A DNA stretch of 20,384 nucleotides from a virus: IMG/VR virus record IMGVR_UViG_3300005882_000535, positions 1 to 20,384 of that record; one strand, given 5' to 3'. This document shows, in pieces, positions 8,432 to 14,606 of this stretch. Both the position numbers and the translations under genes were made by a program. The notes below the pieces were generated by a model. That model did not search any database and had not been told where the DNA came from. It saw only the letters and a list, made by a program, of their open reading frames with translations. Positions within the stretch are counted from its first letter, which is position 1. Each line of letters starts with the position of its first letter.

Positions 8432-8966
8432 CGGCTAATTCCTCCAACAGATCGGCATCAGCAAGCGCACTCAGAGCGAGGTGTATTTCCTCTTCCAGCA
8501 CTTCTTTGATTGCCGTTTCATCTTCTGCAGCCAGCAGGCGCAACGCGGAACGGTCAGGCAATGCAAGCATAGCCTGCCGGACTTCCACAAAAGCAGTAGT
8601 GATAGCCCGTTCCACTTCCTCAAGTGGGGCTACTTCGCCAAGGGCTTTGGCAGCGGCTACTCGTTTGATTCGAAGATCCTCAATCATGATCAAACGCTCA
8701 AGCTCGCTCTTCTTCAAGCCGTTATCCACTTCCCCCACGGCTTTATTGACGGCCCGCTCTGTGTTCCATGCAATACAGGCGGCAAGATCAAACTCCCAAG
8801 GCTTGCCCCTGCCTCCCTGCTGTAAACAGGGCATTCCCTCACGCAGTCTGGCTCGGAGAGTCGGCACAGAAATACTCAACGCTTCGGCGAGTCCTTGCAT
8901 ATCTACAGCACGCCCTGAACTATCGGACGTTTTTTTCTTTATTTTCTTTTTCGATTCATCAGCCAT
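8418..8966 (-). CDS. Terminase small subunit, Nu1 family
   Basis: This 182-residue protein has a basic N-terminus, then a winged-helix DNA-binding part (residues about 20-65: MQGLAEALSISVPTLRARLREG ... GRGKPWEFDLAACIAW, the layout of Nu1-type proteins), then a long helical region (LKKSELERLIMIEDLRIKRVAAAKALGEVAPLEEVERAI split over residues about 84-122) used for assembly and large-subunit contact. In the family it binds cos DNA and directs the large subunit. Its gene is the first of the head operon, directly upstream of the large subunit and downstream of the non-coding gap where a cos site would be expected. Confidence 0.88.
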   Translation of the reverse strand: MADESKKKIKKKTSDSSGRAVDMQGLAEALSISVPTLRARLREGMPCLQQGGRGKPWEFDLAACIAWNTERAVNKAVGEVDNGLKKSELERLIMIEDLRIKRVAAAKALGEVAPLEEVERAITTAFVEVRQAMLALPDRSALRLLAAEDETAIKEVLEEEIHLALSALADADLLEELADAAC

Positions 8967-9156
8967 TTTAGCGCGTTAACCTACTTTTCCACAGGTTTTA
9001 GAACATCGAAATAGAAAGTCGGAATCCCGCGCCACGCAGAAATAAAACCCCGCGCGGCAGCGTCCACCCTCTAGGCACCCCCTTGGGGAAGGACCCAAAT
9101 ATGTTTTTGCACGCGTTTGGCACGTTCTAGTTGTGTCTGGCATTCAAAGAGCACAG
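8967..9156. other. Non-coding gap with candidate cohesive-end (cos) site
   Basis: No convincing gene lies in these 190 bases, which sit directly upstream of the Nu1-type gene, where lambda has cos. Read on the minus strand, 9043-9066 contains GACGCTGCCGCGCGGGGTTTTA, with CGCGGGGTTTT close to the CGCGGGTTTT at the left end of lambda DNA; an AT-rich stretch with CTATTTCGATG follows before the nu1-like start, as cosB-type sequence would. The likeness to lambda is from memory and short. The call depends mainly on gene order and terminase family. Confidence 0.4.
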
Positions 9157-9555
9157 TTACTGGGGAATATTGCGTTTTGCGCACGAGACGCGTGCTCCTC
9201 TTCTTATCCCCATGCGATAAAGTATTGTCTGCACTGTATGTTCGCTCATGTTCATTTCTTCTGCTATCGCACCTTGGGTCATGCCCCCCCGGTACATCGC
9301 TGCTATCCGTGCATTCCGCTGCGCTTTCATCGCGCTTGAGCACTTGGCAAGCGGCAAGGTGAAGCCGGGGAACTCCTTCGACAGCTTTTCTGCCTCGTCA
9401 TCACCAACAATAGTCCTCAGCCAGTGACCAGCCGGTAAGGTTTCGGGGATGTATACAGAACGCCACTTGCACACCCTTGCAAGAGCAAGGGTGCGCTCAG
9501 TGCCGATCACTTCCGCGATAACCTGCGCTGTTTGCGGTAGTGTGATCTGCTCCAT
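9157..9555 (-). CDS. Mor/C-type transcription activator-like protein
   Basis: About 132 residues with the layout of the Mu Mor/C family: a helical N-terminal part, then VYIPETL (the family's conserved beta-strand motif), a charged connector, and a helix-turn-helix near the C-terminus (RNARIAAMYRGGMTQGAIAEEMNMSEHTVQTILYRMG). Mor-family proteins activate middle or late promoters of Mu-like phages as dimers. I chose the ATG at 9555, just after the holin stop (9564), over a TTG at 9594 that overlaps it; neither has a strong ribosome site. It lies between the lysis genes and the packaging genes, a fitting place for a late-gene activator, but targets are not visible. Confidence 0.68.
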   Translation of the reverse strand: MEQITLPQTAQVIAEVIGTERTLALARVCKWRSVYIPETLPAGHWLRTIVGDDEAEKLSKEFPGFTLPLAKCSSAMKAQRNARIAAMYRGGMTQGAIAEEMNMSEHTVQTILYRMGIRRGARVSCAKRNIPQ

Positions 9556-9563
9556 CGTATGCT

Positions 9564-9878
9564 CTAAGGTTTTGCACTTTTTGCGAGTGAACAAACCCGC
9601 TCTGAAAGAATGTCGAGCAATGGCCTGCCGATGTATCCGGCAACAGCAGTCAGCGGAGCCACGTATTCAGCAGGCGCACCGCACGCTTCCATCAAGCGAC
9701 AGATAACCCAGCCGGAGAGTGCAGCCGCCGCCAAGCTGGCAATACTGGCCTTGAGCGAGCAGCCGTTTTGTTGCAGTAGGTGCACGATGCCTCCCAACAG
9801 GCCCAACAGGGTTGGGGGTAACCACCCCCAGCCCCACTGAGCGAGGTAATCAAAAACATGCTTGATGCGCTCGGGCAC
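9564..9878 (-). CDS. Phage holin (LydA / holin_3-type)
   Basis: A 104-residue membrane protein with about three hydrophobic segments: LPPTLLGLLGGIVHLL (about 20-35), ASIASLAAAALSGWVICRLM (44-63) and YVAPLTAVAGYIGRPLLDIL (72-91). The GG in the first segment, the GW..C...EA pattern in the middle and the GY.G...LD at the end match the LydA-type holin family. Holins make lesions in the inner membrane at the time of lysis. It starts with GTG whose first base overlaps the preceding stop (TAGTG), so it is translated together with the gene before it. The basic C-terminus is as usual for holins. Confidence 0.78.
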   Translation of the reverse strand: MPERIKHVFDYLAQWGWGWLPPTLLGLLGGIVHLLQQNGCSLKASIASLAAAALSGWVICRLMEACGAPAEYVAPLTAVAGYIGRPLLDILSERVCSLAKSAKP

Positions 9879-10075
9879 TATCCATCTCCACCGGCTTCAT
9901 GCTGTTTCGGCTCTGCCAGATCAGGGATATTCCGCAAAACATCCGTAACAGCTTCAAACTCGTCCAGCGCGGGCACTTCGTACCCCTCAGCCGTCAGCCG
10001 CTTTGCCATCTCATAGCCTTTCAGCCCGATGCGAAGGCAGCTTTCTGCAATTGTGATAGCGGTTACAGCATCCAT
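9878..10075 (-). CDS. Small lysis-region protein of unknown function
   Basis: A 65-residue protein sandwiched between two holin-like genes with single-base overlaps on both sides (TAATG at 10075-10077 and TAGTG at 9876-9880). It has an amphipathic N-terminal helix (AITIAESCLRIGLKGYEMAKRL) and an acidic, Glu/Asp-rich remainder ending in AGGDG. There is no membrane segment or signal peptide. Tight coupling argues that it is a real part of the lysis cassette, perhaps a lysis regulator, but I do not recognise the family. Confidence 0.6.
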   Translation of the reverse strand: MDAVTAITIAESCLRIGLKGYEMAKRLTAEGYEVPALDEFEAVTDVLRNIPDLAEPKQHEAGGDG

Positions 10076-10680
10076 TACGGCTTACCTCCTTTGAGATAAC
10101 GGTTCGCCTGAGCAAGCAGTCTCTGGCAGTCAGCCATTGCTGCTTCAACGTCTTTAATCAGGGCATCCCAATTGCCCGGCTCAACATGTGTTCGGGCATA
10201 GAGGGTAGCTGCATCGCGGTAGACAATGATTGCGTGCTTTGCGGTATCAAGAGCAGGAGCAACGTTATCTTTCAGAAAAACCATCCCTTCGGGCGGTAGC
10301 GACTTATGCAATGCGTTGTATTCCTGATATAACGCCATCCATCCCATCATCATTTCATGCCCAACAGCTAAACCCCGTTCGTGTGGCTGCAATGAAGACA
10401 ACGCGCACGCCTGCAAAGCCAACGGCATGACAATGGCAAAGACAATCAGCTTCGCCGCATTAGGCGGCTTACGCACCTGTAATGCCGATTTTGCTTTTAT
10501 CCTTCCCCACACAGTCAACAACGCTCCGACTGCACCACCAACTATTACCAAGGACTCAACAACCTTCTGCTGAGCTGCATCTGCAACACCGTATCCAAAC
10601 ACGGCAAGCAATGTGCAGACCAGCGACACAACAGCGCCCCACACCGTACGTGATTTTAGGACATGCTTTACCTCTTCCAT
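10075..10680 (-). CDS. Holin-like membrane domain fused to a lipoprotein-like domain
   Basis: Residues 1-68 look like a small phage holin: KSRTVWGAVVSLVCTLLAVFGYG (first membrane segment) and VVESLVIVGGAVGALLTVWGRIKAKS (second, ending basic). Residues 69-201 look like a second, separate protein: RKPPNAAK, then a hydrophobic core LIVFAIVMPLAL and a lipobox-like LQAC with Cys92, then a soluble helical domain. In related phages I would expect these as two genes. An in-frame GTG at 10476 would give a 133-residue lipoprotein with Cys24, though no ribosome site precedes it. The lipoprotein part might be a spanin-like or periplasmic lysis protein. The main ATG has AGAGAGG upstream; this is the first gene after the double terminator. 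Confidence 0.7.
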   Translation of the reverse strand: MEEVKHVLKSRTVWGAVVSLVCTLLAVFGYGVADAAQQKVVESLVIVGGAVGALLTVWGRIKAKSALQVRKPPNAAKLIVFAIVMPLALQACALSSLQPHERGLAVGHEMMMGWMALYQEYNALHKSLPPEGMVFLKDNVAPALDTAKHAIIVYRDAATLYARTHVEPGNWDALIKDVEAAMADCQRLLAQANRYLKGGKP

Positions 10681-10715
10681 TGTTTATCAACCTCTCTTGT
10701 CTTAAAAATAAAAAA

Positions 10716-10740
10716 TGGAATGCGTATACAACGCATTCCA
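10716..10740 (-). terminator. Intrinsic terminator 2 of the tandem pair (minus strand)
   Basis: A perfect 10-bp inverted repeat (TGGAATGCGT / ACGCATTCCA) with a 5-base loop. On the minus strand it is followed by TTTTTTATTTTT, a textbook U-run. It lies between the early operon and the lysis genes, so it would stop early transcripts that escape the first terminator. Confidence 0.75.
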
Positions 10741-10750
10741 TAATAAAAAA

Positions 10751-10770
10751 GCGTAGCAAAATTGCTACGC
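10751..10770 (-). terminator. Intrinsic terminator 1 of the tandem pair (minus strand)
   Basis: A perfect 9-bp inverted repeat (GCGTAGCAA / TTGCTACGC) around AA; in RNA the real loop is slightly larger. On the minus strand TTTTTTATTA follows. Together with the next hairpin it closes the early operon 37 bases after the zinc-ribbon gene. Confidence 0.7.
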
Positions 10771-10782
10771 GTATACACACAT

Positions 10783-10800
10783 ATGCACAATTAAGTGCAT
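10783..10800. repeat. Third inverted repeat in the terminator region
   Basis: ATGCAC / GTGCAT with a 6-base AT loop, just after the zinc-ribbon stop codon. No U-run follows on either strand, so it is not a terminator by itself. Together with the repeated GCGTATAC (10722-10729 and 10769-10776) it may be a protein-binding site for a late activator. This is inference. Confidence 0.35.
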
Positions 10801-10806
10801 TTATAA

Positions 10807-10998
10807 TCAGCTGACGGCTTCTTTTTCCTTCTTCGCAATCGCTTCCAGAGCAGCTTCCATATCCTTCAAATACACCTCGACAGATGTTTCGGTGTACCCG
10901 CACCGCTTACACACGCGCAAACGCACCATCCTATTGCCATCATCGAAGCACCTAGGCGCAGAGGTATTAGCCCCGCATTGCCTGCAAGACATTGCCAC
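10807..10998 (-). CDS. Zinc-ribbon protein, candidate late-gene regulator
   Basis: A 63-residue protein with two Cys pairs: CRQCG (5-9) and CKRCG (30-34), connected by NRMVRLRV, a layout like the zinc ribbon of NrdR and reminiscent of the small Ogr/Delta activators of P2-like phages. The C-terminus is a charged helix (LKDMEAALEAIAKKEKEAV). It binds zinc and probably nucleic acid. GTG at 10998 is chosen as start because AGGAGG lies 7 bases upstream; the ATG two codons later would be too far away. It is the last gene of the early operon, immediately before the tandem terminators, so a role in switching to late transcription is plausible. Confidence 0.65.
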   Translation of the reverse strand: MAMSCRQCGANTSAPRCFDDGNRMVRLRVCKRCGYTETSVEVYLKDMEAALEAIAKKEKEAVS

Positions 10999-11000
10999 GG

Positions 11001-11204
11001 TTAATCCTCCTCTATCCCTTCCACTGTACGAGATTCAAGGAATGCGTTTAACACAGCCAGACGGATACGATACATAGGCCGTGCAATGCTACCGATGTTA
11101 CTAGCCTTCAGCTCTTTCTGCTTGATACGTTTACGCACCCATTCAGCACGTACCCCAAGCCTTTCTGCAGCTTCTTTTACCGTCACGGTTTTCAAATCAG
11201 ACAC
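11001..11204 (-). CDS. Small HTH (excisionase-like, MerR/HTH_17) protein
   Basis: About 67 residues: VTVKEAAERLGVRAEWVRKRIKQKELKASNIG is a typical winged-helix of the excisionase family, followed by ARPMYRIRLAVLNAFLESR, the second half of the wing and last helix. Such proteins bend DNA or direct recombination. I chose the GTG at 11204 over a much longer frame beginning at 11333, because GGGAG stands about 9 bases upstream and the longer N-terminus is antisense-like Arg-rich text inside the recombinase gene. It overlaps the recombinase gene end by 8 bases, so both are made together and may act as an Xis/Int-like pair. Its stop is 3 bases before the zinc-ribbon gene. Confidence 0.68.
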   Translation of the reverse strand: MSDLKTVTVKEAAERLGVRAEWVRKRIKQKELKASNIGSIARPMYRIRLAVLNAFLESRTVEGIEED

Positions 11205-11817
11205 GGAATGCCGCTCCCATGCTTTTGATGCCTTTACGCCGGTTCTCATCACGGAACGACAGGTAGTGAGTCGTGCTTTTCGGATCCTTATGCCCCAAGG
11301 CTTGCGAAGTCTCCATAAACGGATCCACACCATGCCCCGCGGCTACCAGCTCAAGCATGTACTCATGGATCTTGTTGGCAAACGTCTTGCGCATACTGTG
11401 CGTGCCTATGTTTTCGGCGATACCACACGCGCCGAACGCTTCCAACAGCACCCGGCGCGCCTGTGTGTAAGAAATTGGCTCGTTGACATCCCCCTGTTTT
11501 TTAAAAAGGTACGTCGCCATGCTCGGCAGAGTCAGGGCTTTTAGCTGGTCATAAATTGCCAATCGTGCTTCCGGAGCCAGATACACCACGCGGCTTTCCT
11601 GCTTTCCTTTCATGTACCGTCTGGCAACTTTTACAGAAAGCCGTACACGCTTATTGGCTACCACATCACGAACACGAAGGCTCAGCATCTCTTGAACACG
11701 AAATCCCGCCAACACGCCCAAAGTGAACAGGCAGCGATTGCGCACTGCAAAGCGTCCCTGAAAGCTAAGTAATGATCTTGCGATCTCTTCATCAGTTAGC
11801 GGTCTACACCCCGGCAT
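11197..11817 (-). CDS. Short tyrosine recombinase (catalytic domain only), second of the phage
   Basis: About 206 residues from the ATG at 11817, which has GGGGA 7 bases upstream and overlaps the peptidase gene end by 14. The catalytic set is complete by inspection: Arg40 in AGFRVQEMLSLR, Lys72 region in YMKGKQESR, HSMR with His140 and Arg143, His176 in LGHKDPKSTTHY and Tyr185. The usual N-terminal arm-binding and core-binding domains of phage integrases are missing, so the protein is about half of normal integrase length. It lies in the early operon, not near the attachment region; the main integrase is at 19194-20384. Dimer resolution, a DNA switch or telomere-like handling are options; none is proved. 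Confidence 0.82.
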   Translation of the reverse strand: MPGCRPLTDEEIARSLLSFQGRFAVRNRCLFTLGVLAGFRVQEMLSLRVRDVVANKRVRLSVKVARRYMKGKQESRVVYLAPEARLAIYDQLKALTLPSMATYLFKKQGDVNEPISYTQARRVLLEAFGACGIAENIGTHSMRKTFANKIHEYMLELVAAGHGVDPFMETSQALGHKDPKSTTHYLSFRDENRRKGIKSMGAAFRV

Positions 11818-12331
11818 AAACAGTCCCCGGAGTAACTGACCACTTCCCACTCCCAAATGGCAAAACAGCAGGCAGCACTCCCCGCTTCCCACGAGGGCAA
11901 ATAACCTTAATCCCCTCGCGCCACCTGTCGTGGTTGCCGGTGTCAAAGTGGAACCAGCTCATACCGTCGAAAGCTTCAATTCTGCGGATATACAGGAACC
12001 GTTCTGCCTGCGGGTTACGCTGCATGTCTCCCCATATCTCGGCAGGTACCACATTGCGGAACTTGCAATCGAACGCCCTGCCGTCCTTATGACAGGAATG
12101 CTTTGCGCCAATGTTGCAACCTTCCGGCCTGTAGCCCGACAACGTGAAACTGCCGCCCCATTGCCAGTTGTTCACCGTGCAGGGACCGTAATGCTTACGT
12201 AATTCGTCCAGCGTCCACAGTGCAGCCGGGTCAAAACGGGCAAACAGGATTACGGGGTTAGCCTCGGCCTTTACCATTTCCGGCGGCATCAACTCTTCAA
12301 TGCCAAAGTGCTTGGGAATAAACAGCGCCAT
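11804..12331 (-). CDS. Peptidase M15-type protein (D-Ala-D-Ala carboxypeptidase fold), endolysin candidate
   Basis: This 175-residue protein has the M15_3-type zinc-peptidase pattern: SGYRP (65-69), HKDGRAFD with His81 and Asp88, and WFHFDTGN with His128 and Asp130, the three zinc ligands plus catalytic neighbour of the family. In phages such proteins cut the peptide cross-links of peptidoglycan and act as endolysins; no signal peptide is seen. ATG at 12331 has AAGGA 6 bases upstream. It is odd that it lies in the early operon, far from the holin genes; it may also be a structural or accessory protein that borrows the fold. Confidence 0.8.
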   Translation of the reverse strand: MALFIPKHFGIEELMPPEMVKAEANPVILFARFDPAALWTLDELRKHYGPCTVNNWQWGGSFTLSGYRPEGCNIGAKHSCHKDGRAFDCKFRNVVPAEIWGDMQRNPQAERFLYIRRIEAFDGMSWFHFDTGNHDRWREGIKVICPRGKRGVLPAVLPFGSGKWSVTPGTVYAGV

Positions 12332-12340
12332 AACTTTTCC

Positions 12341-12904
12341 TTATGCTTTGCTTCCAGATCCTATCCCGCGGTAAGCTCTGGCCAGCATGGCCTTGGCCTG
12401 CGGCCGCAGATTCCTGTCCATGCTCAGGGCCATGACTGCCCCCTCGCCGTCTCCCCGTTTCAAGGCTTCCAGCCCTGCGATAAAGGGTTCCAGCAAATCC
12501 TGTGACACGCCGCGCTCATGCAGCCGATAGGCAATTTCCAACGCCCCGTGGTAGTCGTCACGCTGCCTGCGCTGCGTCATTTGTGCCCACAGTATGCCGT
12601 TAGGCGATGCCTTGCTTGCCACCTCATCAAGACCAGGCGTGTAGGCCGTCTGTGCAACTTCGGTGGCGGTGCGGCCTTCTTGCAGGTTCTCTTCATGCGC
12701 ATCCAGAATCAGCTTTGCTACGTTGTCGCCTTTGTAAATGCGCTTTGTTTCCCGCAGCACGCGGTCAATGGCGGCATCCAGATCTTCCTGTTTCATCCTG
12801 CCCAGCAGGCGGAAATACTCTTTTGCCAGAGCCTCATCCGGCGTAGGCAGATTGAAAAAACGCCACACACGCTCGAGGGTCAGGTTCAGATCAAGTTCCA
12901 GCAT
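12341..12904 (-). CDS. Accessory replication-region protein of unknown function
   Basis: 187 mostly helical residues. The N-terminal part (LTLERVWRFFNLPTPDEALAKEYFRLLG ... DLDAAIDRVLRETKRIY) is like the small helical domain seen in phage helicase-loader proteins, and the C-terminal part (GALEIAYRLHERGVSQDLLEPFIAGLEALKRGDGEGAVMA) looks TPR-like. It follows the replication initiator by 12 bases and has AGGGGG 5-6 bases upstream of ATG 12904, so a role in loading the host helicase is plausible. There is no ATPase motif. The function is inference from place. Confidence 0.55.
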   Translation of the reverse strand: MLELDLNLTLERVWRFFNLPTPDEALAKEYFRLLGRMKQEDLDAAIDRVLRETKRIYKGDNVAKLILDAHEENLQEGRTATEVAQTAYTPGLDEVASKASPNGILWAQMTQRRQRDDYHGALEIAYRLHERGVSQDLLEPFIAGLEALKRGDGEGAVMALSMDRNLRPQAKAMLARAYRGIGSGSKA

Positions 12905-12916
12905 ATCAGCCCCCTA

Positions 12917-14047
12917 TTATGCGCTTAATTCAGCGCTGCACGCTTTCAGGTACAGGGTGGGATCAAAGCCAAATTTTTTGCAAACACCCACAACGCCCTC
13001 TTCGCCGTACTGCCGTGCATACTGCTTCACGCGGTCAAGCTCCGGCAGCGTTGCAGAACCGCTACCGCCTTTACTGCCGGCAGCATCGCGGGGCAGATAA
13101 TTGCCTTCCCGCACTTTGATAAAATTGCCCACCTGCAGCAGCCAGTCGAACTTGGCAATCCAGTCGTTCACCTCGCCCATCAGGTACGGGCAGCGGCTCA
13201 CAAGCTGAAAATACGCCTCCCATCCGGCAAGCTGTTTCAACTCAGGGCAAGCCTTCGCCCTCGCCTTGACCAGCGTTACACGAGGCGGTGTCACCTTCGT
13301 CACCTTAGGCAGTTTGCGGCCTTCCGGCTGTTCGTCCACCAGCACGCGGTTAAACAGGGCAACAACAGCCTCGGCAAATTCCGCTTCCTTCTCTGCCTTG
13401 CTCTTCGGCTTTCCCTTCGGCTGCAAAGGCATGGGGGCAGATTCTTCTTTCTGCTCTTCCGGCCGTTCCGCTGCTTCCGGCTCCGAAGGCGGCGCGGACA
13501 CCTGCACGTCACAATCGCCCTGCGATTTTGACAGGGGTACGTAAGTACCCTCTTTAGTTCTATGCTCTATGTTATATGCTCTATGATTGGCGGAAGGTTG
13601 CTCGAAGGCTTCGCTAAAGACTTCCGCAAAGGCTTGCTGAAAAGCTTTTGAGAGTGCGCCAACCGTGGCTTTCACGCTGATCAATATCTCGACCTTCAAC
13701 CCGCTTTCCGGCAGTTCTTCAAACCCTCGCCGCCATGATTTGATAACGTTCGGGCTTTCCGGCTGGTTGTATTTGAGGAAGTTCGGAAACCATATCAGCA
13801 GGCTTTCATCATGCTTCGCTATGCCTTGCTCTAAGACTTCCCGAAAAGCTTTCTCAAAGGCTTTCAAGTCCATTCCCAACTCATACGCCAGCCCCGGCAA
13901 ATTACCCCGCAGCGCACCTAATTGTGTCAATGTCGGGTGAGTCAGCAAAAAGAAAATCACCAGTTTTGCCTCGTTGCTCAGCTCCCTAAACTTCGCGTCA
14001 TTCCATATGCAGGTGCTGATCTTGCGATACCGCTTGCATTTGCTCAT
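12917..14047 (-). CDS. Phage replication initiator (replisome organizer-like)
   Basis: About 376 residues from ATG 14047 (AGGAG 9 bases upstream); the longer frame to 14254 adds Arg-rich text through two hairpins and is rejected. The N-terminal 120 residues are a winged-helix domain typical of phage initiators: YRKISTCIWNDAKFRELSNEAKLVIFFLLTHPTLTQLGALRGNLPGLA, then FLKYNQPESPNVIKSW. The middle has a run of four-residue repeats ending in AF (SKAF QQAF AEVF SEAF), whose DNA makes up an origin candidate. A charged Pro/Glu-rich linker (about 215-255) follows, and then a C-terminal domain with WEAYFQLVSRCPYLMG and DWIAKFDWLLQVGNFIKVREGNY, similar to the C-terminus of other phage and plasmid initiators. 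Confidence 0.82.
   Translation of the reverse strand: MSKCKRYRKISTCIWNDAKFRELSNEAKLVIFFLLTHPTLTQLGALRGNLPGLAYELGMDLKAFEKAFREVLEQGIAKHDESLLIWFPNFLKYNQPESPNVIKSWRRGFEELPESGLKVEILISVKATVGALSKAFQQAFAEVFSEAFEQPSANHRAYNIEHRTKEGTYVPLSKSQGDCDVQVSAPPSEPEAAERPEEQKEESAPMPLQPKGKPKSKAEKEAEFAEAVVALFNRVLVDEQPEGRKLPKVTKVTPPRVTLVKARAKACPELKQLAGWEAYFQLVSRCPYLMGEVNDWIAKFDWLLQVGNFIKVREGNYLPRDAAGSKGGSGSATLPELDRVKQYARQYGEEGVVGVCKKFGFDPTLYLKACSAELSA
13531..13648. other. Candidate phage replication origin inside the initiator gene
   Basis: Five 12-base imperfect tandem repeats occupy 13589-13648, with core AAAGGCTT on the plus strand (units at 13589, 13601, 13613, 13625 and 13637). Next to them is an AT-rich stretch with a perfect 11-bp direct repeat TATGCTCTATG at 13561-13571 and 13575-13585, and a perfect inverted repeat GGGTAC/GTACCC at 13535-13550. 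Iterons next to an AT-rich segment within the initiator gene is the layout of lambda ori in gene O. The 12-base repeats also encode repeated peptide text, so coding bias is an alternative explanation. Confidence 0.5.
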
Positions 14048-14171
14048 CGTTTTGTTCTCCTGCTTGCTTCTGACCATGCTTTTAGCTATGCTCATGTTGC
14101 ATTTGCTCGCGACTCTTAGGGTCGCAGTAATTAAGCCCCTACTCGCTATAGGGGCTTTTTCTTTGGCCTGA
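14048..14171. promoter_or_regulatory. Leader with two hairpins ahead of the initiator gene
   Basis: The 124-base gap holds two stems: GCGACTC/GGGTCGC with a 3-base loop at 14109-14125, and a 9-bp stem AAGCCCCTA/TAGGGGCTT with a 7-base loop at 14133-14157. The second is followed by TTTTTCTTT on the plus strand, so it is a good terminator in that direction, and by TTAATTAC on the minus strand, only moderately good. In the direction of the early operon it may act as an attenuator before the replication genes. Confidence 0.5.
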
Positions 14172-14606
14172 CTACGCCGCCACCTCGCACACATACGGGC
14201 ACGGCTCCAGCGAACAGATGGTGTTACCAACAATCCTTTCCGGACACGCCGCACACAGCATCTCGCCGTCCGGCTCTATGTATCTCACCGGCAGTCCCAA
14301 CTGTTTCGCTAGCGCAATTTCTGCCTGCACGCCCACGCTCTGCGACCAGCCCGGCAGACAAAGCACATGCATTTCATGCTGCTGTTCCAACGTGGCTCGA
14401 CACAGCGCACCCCAGAAACGCCAGTCCGTAGGCATCTCGTGCCGCCGTGCGGCCTCATGTGTCAGAGTAATAGGCGAATACACGCCAAGCCCTGCCCGCC
14501 ACATTCTTGCAGCTACCTCCGTCACAGCCAGAAAACGTGCATGACGCACTGCCTCACTGGCATGTGAATACGGCGTTGCCAGATACACCAGTCGCAGATT
14601 ACTCAC
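14172..14606 (-). CDS. DUF1937 family protein (nucleoside deoxyribosyltransferase-like)
   Basis: About 144 residues. The N-terminus VYLATPYSH, the central VYSPITLTHEAA and a C-terminal GVQAEIALAKQLGLPVRYI fit the DUF1937 family, a Rossmann-like fold related to nucleoside 2-deoxyribosyltransferases; the family is common in phages and may act on nucleotides. Position of the catalytic-type Glu in AEIALA agrees with that fold. The C-terminus carries extra Cys residues (CAACPER, CSLEPCPYVC), perhaps a small zinc-binding tail. The start is GTG at 14606 with AGAGGAG 7 bases upstream, overlapping the CII-like gene end by 8 bases. Confidence 0.7.
   Translation of the reverse strand: MSNLRLVYLATPYSHASEAVRHARFLAVTEVAARMWRAGLGVYSPITLTHEAARRHEMPTDWRFWGALCRATLEQQHEMHVLCLPGWSQSVGVQAEIALAKQLGLPVRYIEPDGEMLCAACPERIVGNTICSLEPCPYVCEVAA

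Noticed and set aside
8257-8979. 240-residue plus-strand frame opposite the terminase genes
   Set aside because: Ser/Ala/Arg-rich mirror of the Nu1 and GpA coding strands; a typical antisense shadow of GC-skewed codons.
14048-14254. N-terminal extension of the replication initiator
   Set aside because: Runs through two hairpins and into the DUF1937 gene with Arg-rich text; the ATG at 14047 has a good ribosome site and begins the conserved domain.
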